Assembly (NCBI RefSeq): GCF_900476375.1
Contig: NZ_UPPP01000058.1
Span: forward strand, 44,554 to 108,553
DNA: 64,000 nt
Source: Allolucifera butyrica
GTDB lineage: Bacteria > Bacillota > Negativicutes > Sporomusales > UPPP01
Direction: 5' to 3'
Shown: positions 8,542 to 17,873 of the stretch, piece by piece
How positions within the stretch are numbered: the stretch's first letter is position 1
Layout: each line of letters begins with the position of its first letter
Notes under the pieces: generated by a model
Told to the model about the DNA's origin: nothing
Databases searched by the model: none
The model's input: only the letters and a program-made list of their open reading frames with translations
Program-made: the position numbers and the translations under genes

Positions 8542-9999
8542 ATGTCCCAAGGTTTAGTTACGGCTGCTTATATTATTGCCGCGATCTTGTTTATCTTAAG
8601 CCTGGCCGGACTGTCCCGGCAGGAAAGCGCCAAAGCCGGCAACCGGTATGGCATGACCGGCATGGCCATTGCCCTGATTGCCACGGTCGCCATGCCGGGC
8701 GTCCACGGCGTCGCCTTGATTTTGATTGCGATGGCGATTGGCGGGGCGGTCGGCACCCGTCTGGCATTGAAGGTAGAAATGACCCAGATGCCGGAACTGG
8801 TGGCTATTTTGCACAGCTTCGTCGGTCTGGCGGCGGTGCTGGTCGGTTACAACAGTTTTATCGAAGTATTGCCGGCGGGATATTTTCAGCAACTGGCCTT
8901 TCCGCTATCCGGCCAGGCTGCGTTTAGCCGATTGGCTACCCATACCGTTGCTGCTCAACTGAGCGGCGCGCTGCTGAACATTCACCTGACGGAAATCTTT
9001 CTGGGGGTGTTTATTGGGGCGGTGACCTTTACTGGCTCGGTTGTAGCGTTTGGCAAACTGCACGGGCTGATCAGCTCCAAGCCGCTGATGCTGCCGCTGC
9101 GGCATAAACTGAATCTGCTGGCGGCGGTGATCTCTTTCCTGCTGCTGGTGTATTTCATTCAGATTGGCGGGTCCTTCGCCGCCATCCTGCTGATGACGGT
9201 CATTGCTCTGGCATTTGGCTGGCATCTGGTAGCCTCCATCGGCGGCGCCGATATGCCGGTGGTCATTTCGATGCTGAACTCCTACTCCGGCTGGGCTGCC
9301 GCTGCGGCGGGCTTTATGCTCTCCAATGATCTGCTGATTGTGACCGGCGCTTTGGTCGGTTCTTCCGGCGCCATTCTCTCTTACATCATGTGCAAGGCCA
9401 TGAACCGTTCCTTTATTTCGGTTATTGCCGGCGGATTTGGTACCGGCGGCGGTGCGGCGAAGGAAGAGGAAATGGGCGAGTACCGCGAAATGAGTCCGGA
9501 AGATGTGGCGGATTTGCTGAAAAATTCCGGCTCCGTAATTATCACTCCCGGCTATGGCATGGCCGTAGCTCAGGCCCAGTACCCGGTAGCCGATATTATC
9601 CGCAAACTGCGGGAACGGGGAATCCAGGTGCGTTTCGGGATTCATCCCGTGGCCGGCCGTCTGCCGGGTCATATGAATGTGCTGCTGGCGGAGGCCAAAG
9701 TACCCTACGACATTGTACTGGAGCTGGATGAAATCAACGCGGATTTTCCGGAGACCGACACGGTACTGGTCATTGGGGCCAACGATACGGTCAATCCGGC
9801 GGCGGCGGAAGACCCGTCCAGCCCGATTGCCGGTATGCCGGTGCTGGAAGTATGGAAGGCGCAGAACGTCGTCGTATTTAAGCGTTCGATGAATACCGGC
9901 TACGCCGGGGTGCAGAACCCGCTGTTCTTCCGGGAGAACACCTATATGTGTTTTGGTGATGCCAAAGCCACGGTGGAAGCCATTTTGAAGGCGTTATAA
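8542..9999 (+). CDS. pntB: proton-translocating NAD(P) transhydrogenase, beta subunit
   Basis: A 485-residue inner-membrane protein with about nine hydrophobic segments (residues 1-290) and a C-terminal NADP(H)-binding domain III (about 300-485). The NADP loop is seen in [16 protein letters not shown] and later [22 protein letters not shown] and [16 protein letters not shown], all standard for PntB. It completes the transhydrogenase with the subunit encoded just upstream, supplying NADPH to biosynthesis. GGGGGAAAG precedes the ATG. It is followed by a HesB-like gene after 47 bp. Confidence 0.97.
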   Translation: MSQGLVTAAYIIAAILFILSLAGLSRQESAKAGNRYGMTGMAIALIATVAMPGVHGVALILIAMAIGGAVGTRLALKVEMTQMPELVAILHSFVGLAAVLVGYNSFIEVLPAGYFQQLAFPLSGQAAFSRLATHTVAAQLSGALLNIHLTEIFLGVFIGAVTFTGSVVAFGKLHGLISSKPLMLPLRHKLNLLAAVISFLLLVYFIQIGGSFAAILLMTVIALAFGWHLVASIGGADMPVVISMLNSYSGWAAAAAGFMLSNDLLIVTGALVGSSGAILSYIMCKAMNRSFISVIAGGFGTGGGAAKEEEMGEYREMSPEDVADLLKNSGSVIITPGYGMAVAQAQYPVADIIRKLRERGIQVRFGIHPVAGRLPGHMNVLLAEAKVPYDIVLELDEINADFPETDTVLVIGANDTVNPAAAEDPSSPIAGMPVLEVWKAQNVVVFKRSMNTGYAGVQNPLFFRENTYMCFGDAKATVEAILKAL

Positions 10000-10046
10000 A
10001 GACTGCGAAAAAGTGGGACAGAGCCCATAAAGGGAGGAGTTTTAAA

Positions 10047-10343
10047 ATGGATATTATTTTGGAGCCGGATGCCCGCAATTATATAATGGAAAAGAATAAG
10101 GACAAGGCCGTGACCATTGAGATTGTCAAACGCCCCGGCAGCTGCTGCGTCGGGGACGCCCAGGTGCCGTCCACACGGCTGGGACGGATAGGGGCTGATA
10201 AAACGCACAGTTACCGCGAGACTGCAGTGGACGGGATTACCGTGTACTATCATGAAGATCTGCCCGCGCTGTACCGGTGTCTGGTTGTTAAGACGGAAAA
10301 GCTGCTGTTTTTCAAACACTTGGCGGTTAGCGGCGAGTATTAA
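10047..10343 (+). CDS. HesB/IscA-like small protein with Cys-Cys motif (CC/Se-motif family)
   Basis: A 98-residue protein with the profile of a HesB/IscA-fold domain: an N-terminal helix with a YIMEKN segment, then TIEIVKRPGSCCVG, and a C-terminal GITVYYHEDL segment where IscA-type proteins have their later strand. The adjacent cysteines in GSCC match a family in which one of the two residues is sometimes selenocysteine; here both codons are TGC. Iron-sulfur or redox function is possible but unproven. GGGAGGAG precedes the ATG. It could belong to the pntAB transcript, as no terminator lies between; a strong terminator follows about 100 bp downstream. Confidence 0.65.
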   Translation: MDIILEPDARNYIMEKNKDKAVTIEIVKRPGSCCVGDAQVPSTRLGRIGADKTHSYRETAVDGITVYYHEDLPALYRCLVVKTEKLLFFKHLAVSGEY

Positions 10344-10448
10344 TCAATGGAGACTTCAGATAGATTAAACTATGCAGGGTATTGCATAACAGACATATTT
10401 CACAAATTTTTTACATTGTCGCCACAAAATATGCATAATAATACAGCA

Positions 10449-10493
10449 GAACCCCAGTTAATGAGTTGCATTCATTAACTGGGGTTCTTTTTA
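10449..10493 (+). terminator. strong rho-independent terminator
   Basis: A 16-bp perfect stem, GAACCCCAGTTAATGA at 10449-10464 with its complement at 10472-10487, followed by T-run. Ends the pntAB region. Confidence 0.93.
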
Positions 10494-10624
10494 TTATCTA
10501 GGCTTCCGCTATCGCAGATCATCGTATATATGGCCAGCGGAAAAGCCGGAAATTTGTTGTCGTAATGCAATTTCTAGTTCGGTTATTTTCTTAAAGTATG
10601 GGTTCAGAAAAAAATGATTGCATC

Positions 10625-10654
10625 ATTGTACACCTTTCTTAGGATTATGGAATA
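10625..10654 (+). promoter_or_regulatory. activator element shared by the GH31 and sugar-binding-protein promoters (copy 1)
   Basis: The segment begins ATTGTACACCTTTCTTAG and matches 15545-15574 at 27 of 30 positions. It lies directly upstream of TATAAT (10653-10658), in place of a recognisable -35 box, which is where an AraC-type response regulator would activate. The nearest candidate activator is the YesN-like protein encoded at 14776-15537. Confidence 0.7.
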
Positions 10655-10732
10655 TAATTTTGAAAATTTAGGCGGTAAAATAAAATCATACCCGGTGGTT
10701 GGAGCGAAAATGGTTTTCAGGGGGGCGGCTGA

Positions 10733-12724
10733 ATGAATCGTTTATTTATGATTAGCGGGAACCGGCTTATACGTCAGTATGACAGCGAAATTTTGTGGAT
10801 AGAGCCATGGGGAGACAACAGCCTGCGCGTAAGAGCAACCCATTTGGCGGCTATGCCGGCAGAAGATTGGGCACTGCTTCCACAAGCAAAGAGTAACGCC
10901 AGGATTGTCATTGAAGAGGCAAAAGCAGAGATTCAAAACGGTAAGATACGGGCTGAGGTTACTGCTGCCGGCAAAATTACTTTTTTTAATCACAAGGACA
11001 AGGTTATTTTAGAGGAATACGTCCGTAATCGCAATGACATTAAAGCCTTTTGCAGTGCGTTAAATATCGATGCACGGGAATTTAAGCCGATTTTGGGCGG
11101 GGACTATCAACTTACTGTGCGGTTTGAGTCGGATCCGAATGAAAAAATCTTCGGTATGGGCCAGTATCAACAGCCTTATTTGGATATTAAAAATTGTACA
11201 CTGGAGTTAGCTCACCGCAACTCGCAGGCCAGTGTGCCCTTTGCCCTGTCAAGCTTAGGTTATGGGTTTTTGTGGAATAATCCGGCCATAGGACAGGTAA
11301 CCTTCGGTAAGAATTGCACCGAATGGACAGCAAGGTCAACAAAACAGTTGGATTTCTGGATTACAGCGGGAGACACACCGGCTGAAATAGAAGAAGCTTA
11401 TGCCAAGGCCACCGGAACCGTACCCATGATGCCGGAATACGCCATGGGTTTTTGGCAATGCAAGCTGCGCTATCAGACACAGGATGAACTTTTGGCGGTA
11501 GCGCGGGAATATAAACACAGAGACTTACCCATTTCAGTCATTGTGGCCGACTTTTTCCATTGGCCTTTGCAAGGAGAATGGAAATTCGATTTGGATTATT
11601 GGCCGGACCCGGAAGGAATGGTTGCGGAGCTAAAAGAAATGGGAATCGAGTTGATGGTTTCCATTTGGCCGACAGTGGACAAATGCAGTGAAAATTATCA
11701 GGAAATGCTGCAAAAGGGCTATTTAGTGAGGGTCGACCGGGGGATTCGAACCACGATGGATTTTTTGGGCAATACTGTATTTTATGACCCTACCAATCCG
11801 GGAGCACGTGACTTTGTTTGGCAGAAGGCGAAAAAGAATTATTACGACAAAGGGATCCGGATATTCTGGCTGGACGAAGCCGAGCCGGAATACTCCGTAT
11901 ATGACTATGACTTGTATCGCTATTATTTGGGACCGAATCTGCAGATCGGCAATCTGTATCCGGTCATGCATGCCAAAACATTTTTTGATGGGATGACGGC
12001 GGCCGGTCAGAAGAATGTCATTAATTTGCTGCGCTGTGCCTGGGCAGGAAGTCAGCGCTACGGGGCCCTGGTATGGTCCGGTGATATCGACTCCAGTTTT
12101 GAATCGCTGCGGAATCAATTTATTGCCGGGCTTAATATGGGCTTGGCAGGTATTCCGTGGTGGACGACCGACATAGGGGGCTTCCATGGCGGCGATCCGA
12201 ATGATCCAAGCTTTAGAGAATGCATTGTCCGGTGGTTCCAGTATGGCGCCTTTTGTCCTGTTTTTCGTCTGCACGGGGATCGGGAACCGCATTCCGAGCC
12301 GTTGGGTACAAAAGGCGGCGGCCTGTGTAATAGCGGTGCGGGCAATGAAGTATGGAGCTATGGCGAAGAAGCCTATGAAATATTCAAAAAGTATATGTTT
12401 TTGCGGGAACATATGCGGCCGTATATTTCAGAGTTGATGAAAGCGGCTCATGAAAAGGGAACTCCGGTGATGCGGCCTCTTTTTTATGATTTTCCTGCTG
12501 ATGAAGAGTGTTGGAATATTGATGACCAATATATGTTTGGTCCGGATGTTCTGGTGGCGCCTGTTTTGCAGGCAGCTGTTCGGCAAAGAAAAGTATATCT
12601 GCCGGAGGGAGCTGCTTGGACGGATTATAATTCCGGCGTTGTATATGATGGCGGACAATGGATAGACTGTGACGCCCCTTTGTCAAGCATCCCTGTTTTT
12701 CTCAAGGACAAAGCGGCGCTGTAA
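10733..12724 (+). CDS. glycoside hydrolase family 31 (alpha-xylosidase/alpha-glucosidase-like)
   Basis: A 663-residue cytoplasmic GH31 enzyme; no signal peptide is present. The catalytic nucleophile Asp lies in IRIFWLDEAEPEY and the acid/base Asp in WSGDIDSSFESL; the following GLAGIPWWTTDIGGF is the usual GH31 loop. The N-terminal beta-sandwich takes the first 230 residues or so. It removes an alpha-linked sugar, probably xylose or glucose, from oligosaccharides. It heads a locus with a two-component system, an oligosaccharide ABC transporter and a GH127 arabinofuranosidase-like enzyme, pointing to imported plant-derived oligosaccharides. Its promoter carries the shared regulatory element. 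Substrate linkage is not decided by sequence. Confidence 0.92.
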   Translation: MNRLFMISGNRLIRQYDSEILWIEPWGDNSLRVRATHLAAMPAEDWALLPQAKSNARIVIEEAKAEIQNGKIRAEVTAAGKITFFNHKDKVILEEYVRNRNDIKAFCSALNIDAREFKPILGGDYQLTVRFESDPNEKIFGMGQYQQPYLDIKNCTLELAHRNSQASVPFALSSLGYGFLWNNPAIGQVTFGKNCTEWTARSTKQLDFWITAGDTPAEIEEAYAKATGTVPMMPEYAMGFWQCKLRYQTQDELLAVAREYKHRDLPISVIVADFFHWPLQGEWKFDLDYWPDPEGMVAELKEMGIELMVSIWPTVDKCSENYQEMLQKGYLVRVDRGIRTTMDFLGNTVFYDPTNPGARDFVWQKAKKNYYDKGIRIFWLDEAEPEYSVYDYDLYRYYLGPNLQIGNLYPVMHAKTFFDGMTAAGQKNVINLLRCAWAGSQRYGALVWSGDIDSSFESLRNQFIAGLNMGLAGIPWWTTDIGGFHGGDPNDPSFRECIVRWFQYGAFCPVFRLHGDREPHSEPLGTKGGGLCNSGAGNEVWSYGEEAYEIFKKYMFLREHMRPYISELMKAAHEKGTPVMRPLFYDFPADEECWNIDDQYMFGPDVLVAPVLQAAVRQRKVYLPEGAAWTDYNSGVVYDGGQWIDCDAPLSSIPVFLKDKAAL

Positions 12725-12738
12725 TGTATTTTTAAATT

Positions 12739-12809
12739 AAGAAGGCTTATTCACTCGGTAATCCGGAACACCTCTGGGGTTATATGAGCATGAATAAAGC
12801 CTTTCTTTG
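12739..12809 (+). terminator. long imperfect hairpin/terminator after GH31
   Basis: AAGAAGGCTTATTCA near 12739-12753 pairs imperfectly with TGAATAAAGCCTTTCTT at 12791-12807 across a long loop. Probably a terminator or attenuator between the GH31 gene and the sensor kinase gene. Confidence 0.5.
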
Positions 12810-12920
12810 TTATATCCAGCAAAATGGGATTAGGAGAAATATTACCGCTTGCTTCTGGATGAGGAATGGGGTTGTTATGATACAATAAATTCAGAATCTT
12901 TATATGTGGGGAGAAGTAGC

Positions 12921-14765
12921 ATGATATGGCGCAAAGTGCGTGAAGCGGCAAATTTTCGAAGATATAGCCTAAGGGTAAAGTTATTGATCATGTTCGTGAT
13001 TTTATCTATTTTGCCCATTGCCCTGATACAAACCATTTCTTATAATCTTTCCCGCTATTATCTTGAAAAAAAGATTAATATGCTTACAGATATTAATCTT
13101 TTTCATATCGAAACCAGTATCGAATCCAATATCAGCTCTTATGAAGAAACGGCCTACAGGATTGCCGTGGATAACAGCGTGATTCATGACATGGAGATGT
13201 TTAATACAGGCAATGATTTTGAAAAAGCGGCTTCCATAAGCAAAATAAGAGATGATTTTGTCAGTTATGCCTTAGCGCGAGATGAAATTAGAGCGATTAC
13301 CTTTGTGAACGAAGAATTAAAAAGCGCGTTCTATGATAAAAGGAATAATAGCGCCTATAACTCATTGTGGGATTGTTTCGATATTGCTGAGAAACGTAAG
13401 ATCTATTCGAAAATAATGGAGAGTAATAGCATTGTCATTCTACCGACTAGTTCTATCTTCACGCCTGCTGGAAAGGAATTCGCATTTCACATTGGTTTGA
13501 GAGTTCGAAACCTTAAAACAAGAGAAGAGCTGGGTATCATTATTCTAAGTGTAGATGAAAGACACCTAGAGAGTATTTGCAATATAGAGCAGAGCCAGAC
13601 TGGAAGCAATAATAAGGTTAATATATACTCGTTTGTGATTGATAATAACGGTAAAATTATTTCCTTTCAGGATGAAAGATACATCGGCACATATATTCAA
13701 GAATATATGTATCAAGGTTCTCGTTATGCAAAAATAAATCCATTGGGATTTATCATTAGGCAAATTCCTCAACTGGTTGGCAAAAATGTAATTATCAACG
13801 ATACTCCAATCAAAGGGACGGACTGGCGGGTAATCACGATTGTTGATAAAGACAGCATGTTTTATGAGGTAAATATACTGCGGGACGTGACCCTGGCGAT
13901 ATCAATACTGGTTATCTTGATTTCGGTAACGCTGATTATCCTTTTCACCAATAGGTTCCACGAATCTGTTCAATGTATCGTAAATGGGATGAAAGCGGCA
14001 AAAAAAGGTGACTTCGGTGTGCGGATTATGCTGGCGACACAAGATGAGCTCGCTTTTATCGGGAATGAGTTTAATGAGATGGTAGCCAGAATTAATAAAT
14101 TAGTAATTGATATAAAACAAAAAAGCGTATATATATATGAAATTTCCAATAAGCGCCGAGAGGCTGAACTTAAGGCGCTGGTAGCGCAAGTCAATCCTCA
14201 TTTCCTTTATAATACGCTGGACTGCATTAATTGGATGGCACTTAGAAAAGAAGAATATGAAATTAGCAATATGCTGAGTAATTTAGCGCAAATATTGCGC
14301 TATAGCATTGGTAATGTCAACAAGCAAGTAGAAATTAATAATGAAATTGAGTGGTTGAAAAAGTACATTTATCTGCAGCAAGTCAGATTTAACAATAGTT
14401 TTGTGCTTACATTAGACATTGATGAAGCTTTGCTGGAATGTAAAATATACAAGCTGTTACTGCAGCCGCTGGTGGAGAATGCGATCATCCACGGTTTTAA
14501 GGGTTTTGACAGTGGCAGAGAATTATATATTGGCATGGAGCGGCAGCCGGAAAATAAATTGAGAATTACCGTTGGCGATAATGGCGCAGGAATACCGCAA
14601 GACAAGTTGGAACAAATTCTCAAACAGGAGTTGGAAGATAATATAGGAATCAGCAATGTCTGGAACCGGCTTAAGATTTATTACGGCGAAGAAGCCGGTC
14701 TTGATGTCATGAGTGAAGAAGGAAAAGGCACAAGGGTGATTTTGACGATACCATTGGTGAATTAG
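12921..14765 (+). CDS. sensor histidine kinase, YesM type (LytS/YehU family)
   Basis: A 614-residue membrane kinase. One helix (about 22-42), a large extracytoplasmic sensing domain, a second helix (about 320-345), a HAMP linker, then the His_kinase core with the phosphoacceptor in QVNPHFLYNTLD, and an ATPase domain with LVENAIIHG and DNGAGIP. This layout is standard for YesM-type sensors that detect sugars directly or through a binding protein. ATG 12921 has GGGGAG upstream; an in-frame TTG at 12849 is less likely. It is 10 bp before its response regulator. Codon use is more AT-rich than the GH31 gene before it. Confidence 0.93.
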   Translation: MIWRKVREAANFRRYSLRVKLLIMFVILSILPIALIQTISYNLSRYYLEKKINMLTDINLFHIETSIESNISSYEETAYRIAVDNSVIHDMEMFNTGNDFEKAASISKIRDDFVSYALARDEIRAITFVNEELKSAFYDKRNNSAYNSLWDCFDIAEKRKIYSKIMESNSIVILPTSSIFTPAGKEFAFHIGLRVRNLKTREELGIIILSVDERHLESICNIEQSQTGSNNKVNIYSFVIDNNGKIISFQDERYIGTYIQEYMYQGSRYAKINPLGFIIRQIPQLVGKNVIINDTPIKGTDWRVITIVDKDSMFYEVNILRDVTLAISILVILISVTLIILFTNRFHESVQCIVNGMKAAKKGDFGVRIMLATQDELAFIGNEFNEMVARINKLVIDIKQKSVYIYEISNKRREAELKALVAQVNPHFLYNTLDCINWMALRKEEYEISNMLSNLAQILRYSIGNVNKQVEINNEIEWLKKYIYLQQVRFNNSFVLTLDIDEALLECKIYKLLLQPLVENAIIHGFKGFDSGRELYIGMERQPENKLRITVGDNGAGIPQDKLEQILKQELEDNIGISNVWNRLKIYYGEEAGLDVMSEEGKGTRVILTIPLVN

Positions 14766-14775
14766 AGGAGGAATT

Positions 14776-15537
14776 ATGAAAATCTTAATTGTTGAGGATG
14801 AATTTAATTCCCGGGAAGGCTTGGCTGAATTAATTGGAAAAATCAGTTGTGAATATGTGGTTTGCGGGAAAGCCGCAGATGGCGAACAGGGATTTAAGTT
14901 AGCGACAACATTACGGCCAGATTTAATTTTCGTGGATATAGAGATGCCCAAATTAAATGGGCTGGATATGATTGAAAAGATTTTGGCAGTGGGAATGAAT
15001 CCGTATTTTGTTGTTTTAAGCGGGTATGCGGAATTTAAATTTGCCCAAAAAGGTATAAGCTTGGGCGTTACCCAATATCTGTTGAAGCCGATCACTTACG
15101 AAGATTTGAAAAAGGTACTTGAGGAAATGAAAAAGAAAATTGGCGGCAAAAACACCTGCAATACGAAGCTGATCCGGCAAATGCAGGCCAATGACGAGGC
15201 GGGTATTGATACGGCTTCTTTGTTGGTTCGAAAAACCGTTAATTATATTAAAAACAACTATAATGGCAGGATATCGCTGGAAGAACTGGCAGAAAAGCTA
15301 AATGTTACGCCGGAATATATCAGTCATTTATTTACAAAAGAAATCGGACAGAGTTTTTCAAGTTATGTAAAAGAGTACAGAATAAAATTAGCCGAGAAAT
15401 TAATCATGGAAGGCAGTCTGAAACTTTATGAAATTGGTGAACGGGTGGGCTATAAAGATCCCAAGTATTTCAATAAGATGTTTAAAGAAGTTACGGGAAT
15501 TTGCCCGAAAAAATATTTGATTATTCATAAAATTTAA
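14776..15537 (+). CDS. response regulator with AraC-type DNA-binding domain, YesN type
   Basis: A 253-residue response regulator: receiver domain (about 1-120) with phosphorylated Asp in DLIFVDIEMPKLNGLD and Lys in LLKPIT, then a two-HTH AraC domain (about 150-253; ISLEELAEKLNVTPEYISHL and GYKDPKYFNKMFKEVTG). It is shorter than typical YesN (about 370-500 residues) because no middle domain is present. It is paired with the kinase just upstream and is the likely activator acting at the repeated element found before the GH31 and binding-protein genes. AGAGGAGG precedes the ATG. Confidence 0.94.
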   Translation: MKILIVEDEFNSREGLAELIGKISCEYVVCGKAADGEQGFKLATTLRPDLIFVDIEMPKLNGLDMIEKILAVGMNPYFVVLSGYAEFKFAQKGISLGVTQYLLKPITYEDLKKVLEEMKKKIGGKNTCNTKLIRQMQANDEAGIDTASLLVRKTVNYIKNNYNGRISLEELAEKLNVTPEYISHLFTKEIGQSFSSYVKEYRIKLAEKLIMEGSLKLYEIGERVGYKDPKYFNKMFKEVTGICPKKYLIIHKI

Positions 15538-15544
15538 CAACAAG

Positions 15545-15574
15545 ATTGTACACCTTTCTTAGAATCGTGGAATA
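15545..15574 (+). promoter_or_regulatory. activator element before the sugar-binding protein gene (copy 2)
   Basis: Begins ATTGTACACCTTTCTTAG and matches the copy at 10625-10654 at 27 of 30 positions, including the TGGAATA end. It starts 98 bp before the start codon, compared with 108 bp for copy 1. Marks an internal promoter for the transporter genes. Confidence 0.7.
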
Positions 15575-15642
15575 ACAATCATGACGAAAAGCAGGTATAC
15601 TGAACATGAAAAAGTTGGAGGGGTAAAATAGGAGGAATGCAA

Positions 15643-16893
15643 ATGGGTAAATGGACAAAACTGGCGGCCTTGATAGCGATGTTAGCCCTTAGTGCAGCTT
15701 TGTTCGCGGGCTGCGGCGGAAGTACAAAGACCGGGGGGGAAGCCAAAAAGGGAGGAAAAGTGACTCTGACACTTTGGCATTACTATGAATTGCCGCCGCA
15801 GCAAAAAGCATTGAATGAAGTGGCGCAAAAATTCAATTCTTCCCAGGATAAAATCACCATAAAAATGGAATTTTTGCCGAGAAATGAATTGACAAAACAG
15901 CTTTCTATCGGTATGGTAGCAAACAAGTTACCCGATCTGGTTTTTCTGGACAATCCAGATACTCCTTCATTTGCCGCTATGGGTTTATTGGCAGACATTA
16001 CAGACAAAGTAAATTCACCGGATGTAAAAAAAGATGCTTACTATCCCGGGCCGCTTAAATCCAACACGGTCAATGGTAAATATTATGGAATCCCGTTGGG
16101 AAGCAACTGTGTTGCTTTGTTCTACAATATAGACATGTTAAAAGCGGCCGGAATTACTCCGCCGTCAACCTGGGATGAACTGCGGGCAGATGCTAAAAAG
16201 TTAACAAAAGATGGTACTTATGGTTTTGCAATGAGCGGGATAAAAAATGAAGAGGGCACGTTTCAAATGCTGCCTTGGATCCTTTCTCCGGGAGCGAGCT
16301 TTGATAGATTAGATAGCGCGGAAGGAATAAAAGGGTTCCAATTCGTTACTGATTTAATAAATGACGGTTCCTTGAGCAAAGAGTGTATTAACTGGACACA
16401 AACAGATGTGGAAAAACAATTTGCTACAGGTAAGACTGCTATGATGGAAAACGGGCCGTGGCAGCTTCCGGTTATCAAAGCTGACGCGCCTAATTTGAAG
16501 TATGGTGTTGTTTTATTACCCAAAGATAAACAGTATGCATCCGTTCTTGGTGGAGAAAACTTGAGTATTATTAAAGGACACCATGAGGCTGAAGCTTGGG
16601 AGTTCGTTAAGTTTCTCATGAAACCGGAAAACCTTAATCCGATTTTGGACAGCATTGGCTATATTCCCTCCAGAAAAGACTGGGCGGAAGGGAGTGCTAA
16701 ATTGAATTCTGATCCAATTATGAAAGTATTCGTCGAAGAAATGAAATATGCAATGCCGCGTGGGCCGGAACCAAAATGGCCTGAGGTCTCAGAAGCTATC
16801 TATACCGCTATGCAGGAGTGTTTTACAAACCAAATGAAACCGGAGCAAGCGGCAAAAGCTGCAGAGGCTAAGGTTAGCAATGTACTGAAGTAA
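15643..16893 (+). CDS. extracellular oligosaccharide-binding lipoprotein (CUT1 ABC system)
   Basis: A 416-residue family 1 solute-binding protein. The N-terminus has a lipoprotein signal peptide ending in LFAGC, so it is anchored at the outer face of the cytoplasmic membrane. The mature part begins with LTLWHYYELPPQQ and has the binding-protein signature with WDELRADAKKLT and GENLSIIKG. It captures an oligosaccharide for the two permeases downstream. ATG 15643 is used since GGAGG at 15631-15635 is too close to the ATG at 15637. A hairpin just after the gene probably keeps its level above that of the permeases. Confidence 0.95.
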   Translation: MGKWTKLAALIAMLALSAALFAGCGGSTKTGGEAKKGGKVTLTLWHYYELPPQQKALNEVAQKFNSSQDKITIKMEFLPRNELTKQLSIGMVANKLPDLVFLDNPDTPSFAAMGLLADITDKVNSPDVKKDAYYPGPLKSNTVNGKYYGIPLGSNCVALFYNIDMLKAAGITPPSTWDELRADAKKLTKDGTYGFAMSGIKNEEGTFQMLPWILSPGASFDRLDSAEGIKGFQFVTDLINDGSLSKECINWTQTDVEKQFATGKTAMMENGPWQLPVIKADAPNLKYGVVLLPKDKQYASVLGGENLSIIKGHHEAEAWEFVKFLMKPENLNPILDSIGYIPSRKDWAEGSAKLNSDPIMKVFVEEMKYAMPRGPEPKWPEVSEAIYTAMQECFTNQMKPEQAAKAAEAKVSNVLK

Positions 16894-16909
16894 ATGAATT
16901 TATAATTGT

Positions 16910-16940
16910 AATAAAGTGCCTTGTTACAAGGCACTTTATT
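16910..16940 (+). terminator. intra-operon hairpin between binding protein and permease genes
   Basis: AATAAAGTGCCTTG and its perfect complement around a TTA loop. Few T follow, so partial termination or 3'-end protection of the binding-protein transcript is more likely than full termination. Confidence 0.7.
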
Positions 16941-16964
16941 ACAAAGTATAGGTGGTGAAAGGTT

Positions 16965-17873
16965 TTGCGCAAAAAATACAGCAGCGATTACATAAAAGCG
17001 GAACGGCGAGGCTATGCCTTTGTTATACCGGCCTTGTTGTTTATGATTGCCTTTGTGGGTTATCCCATTATCTATAATTTTATTTTGAGCGTATATCATG
17101 TGGATGTAATGACAATCGGACAGCAGACGCAAGAGTTTGTCGGTATGAAAAATTATACGGACATATTTGCCGATCCCACGATGAAAATTAGTATCTGGAA
17201 TACATTTCTATTTACGATAGGCAGTATTTTCTTGCAGTTTGTGATTGGTTTTGCCCTGGCATTATTTTTTAACCTGAACTTCCCTCTGGCAAAGCCCATG
17301 CGCGGCTTGATGGTTGTGGCTTGGATGGTTCCGATGACGGTTGTGGCTTTGCTTTCCAAATTTATGTTAAGTCCAAGCGGCGGGGTCATAAATGATTTGC
17401 TGATGCGTCTGCATCTTATCGCCAAACCCGTTGGTTGGTTAATTGATCAAAAGACGGCCTTATGGGGGGTAATACTTGCCAATACATGGGTAGGCATTCC
17501 GTTTAATATGATTTTATTGACCACCGGGTTAAGCAATATTTCCAAAAGTCTGTATGAAGCAGCGGAAGTAGACGGGGCTAACGCCTGGCAGCGATTTTTT
17601 TACATCACGCTGCCTCAGCTCCGGCCGGCGATTTTATCTGTCGTTATTCTCGGTTTTATTTATACTTTTAAAGTATTCGATTTGGTATATGTGGCTACCG
17701 GCGGCGGTCCGGTGGTGGCTACAGAGCTTATGTCAACCTATGCCTACAAAATGGGTTTTGCTCAATTTTCCTTTAGCAAGGCGGCGGCAATTGCTAATGT
17801 ACTATTCTTGATTTTGTTTGTTGTAAGCCTGGGTTACCTCAAACTAATTCGTAAGGATGAGGTGATCAATTGA
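16965..17873 (+). CDS. sugar ABC transporter permease, MalF/UgpA type
   Basis: A 302-residue membrane protein with six predicted helices and the EAA loop signature EAAEVDGANAWQRFFYITLP at about 205-224, which contacts the ATPase. It begins at TTG 16965 after AGGTGGTGAAAGG. It overlaps the next permease gene by 4 bp, so translation is coupled. It forms the channel with the neighbouring permease for the oligosaccharide captured by the lipoprotein upstream. Confidence 0.94.
   Translation: MRKKYSSDYIKAERRGYAFVIPALLFMIAFVGYPIIYNFILSVYHVDVMTIGQQTQEFVGMKNYTDIFADPTMKISIWNTFLFTIGSIFLQFVIGFALALFFNLNFPLAKPMRGLMVVAWMVPMTVVALLSKFMLSPSGGVINDLLMRLHLIAKPVGWLIDQKTALWGVILANTWVGIPFNMILLTTGLSNISKSLYEAAEVDGANAWQRFFYITLPQLRPAILSVVILGFIYTFKVFDLVYVATGGGPVVATELMSTYAYKMGFAQFSFSKAAAIANVLFLILFVVSLGYLKLIRKDEVIN

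Larger units (their letters stand above)
10344..10732. other. intergenic region before the GH31 gene
   Basis: No gene is seen. It contains the terminator at 10449-10493 and the 30-bp regulatory element at 10625-10654 with an overlapping TATAAT at 10653-10658, followed by a leader of about 70 nt before the GH31 start. Confidence 0.6.

Noticed and set aside
8905..9672. 255-codon open frame on the minus strand inside pntB
   Set aside because: Same reason; pntB is certain on the plus strand.
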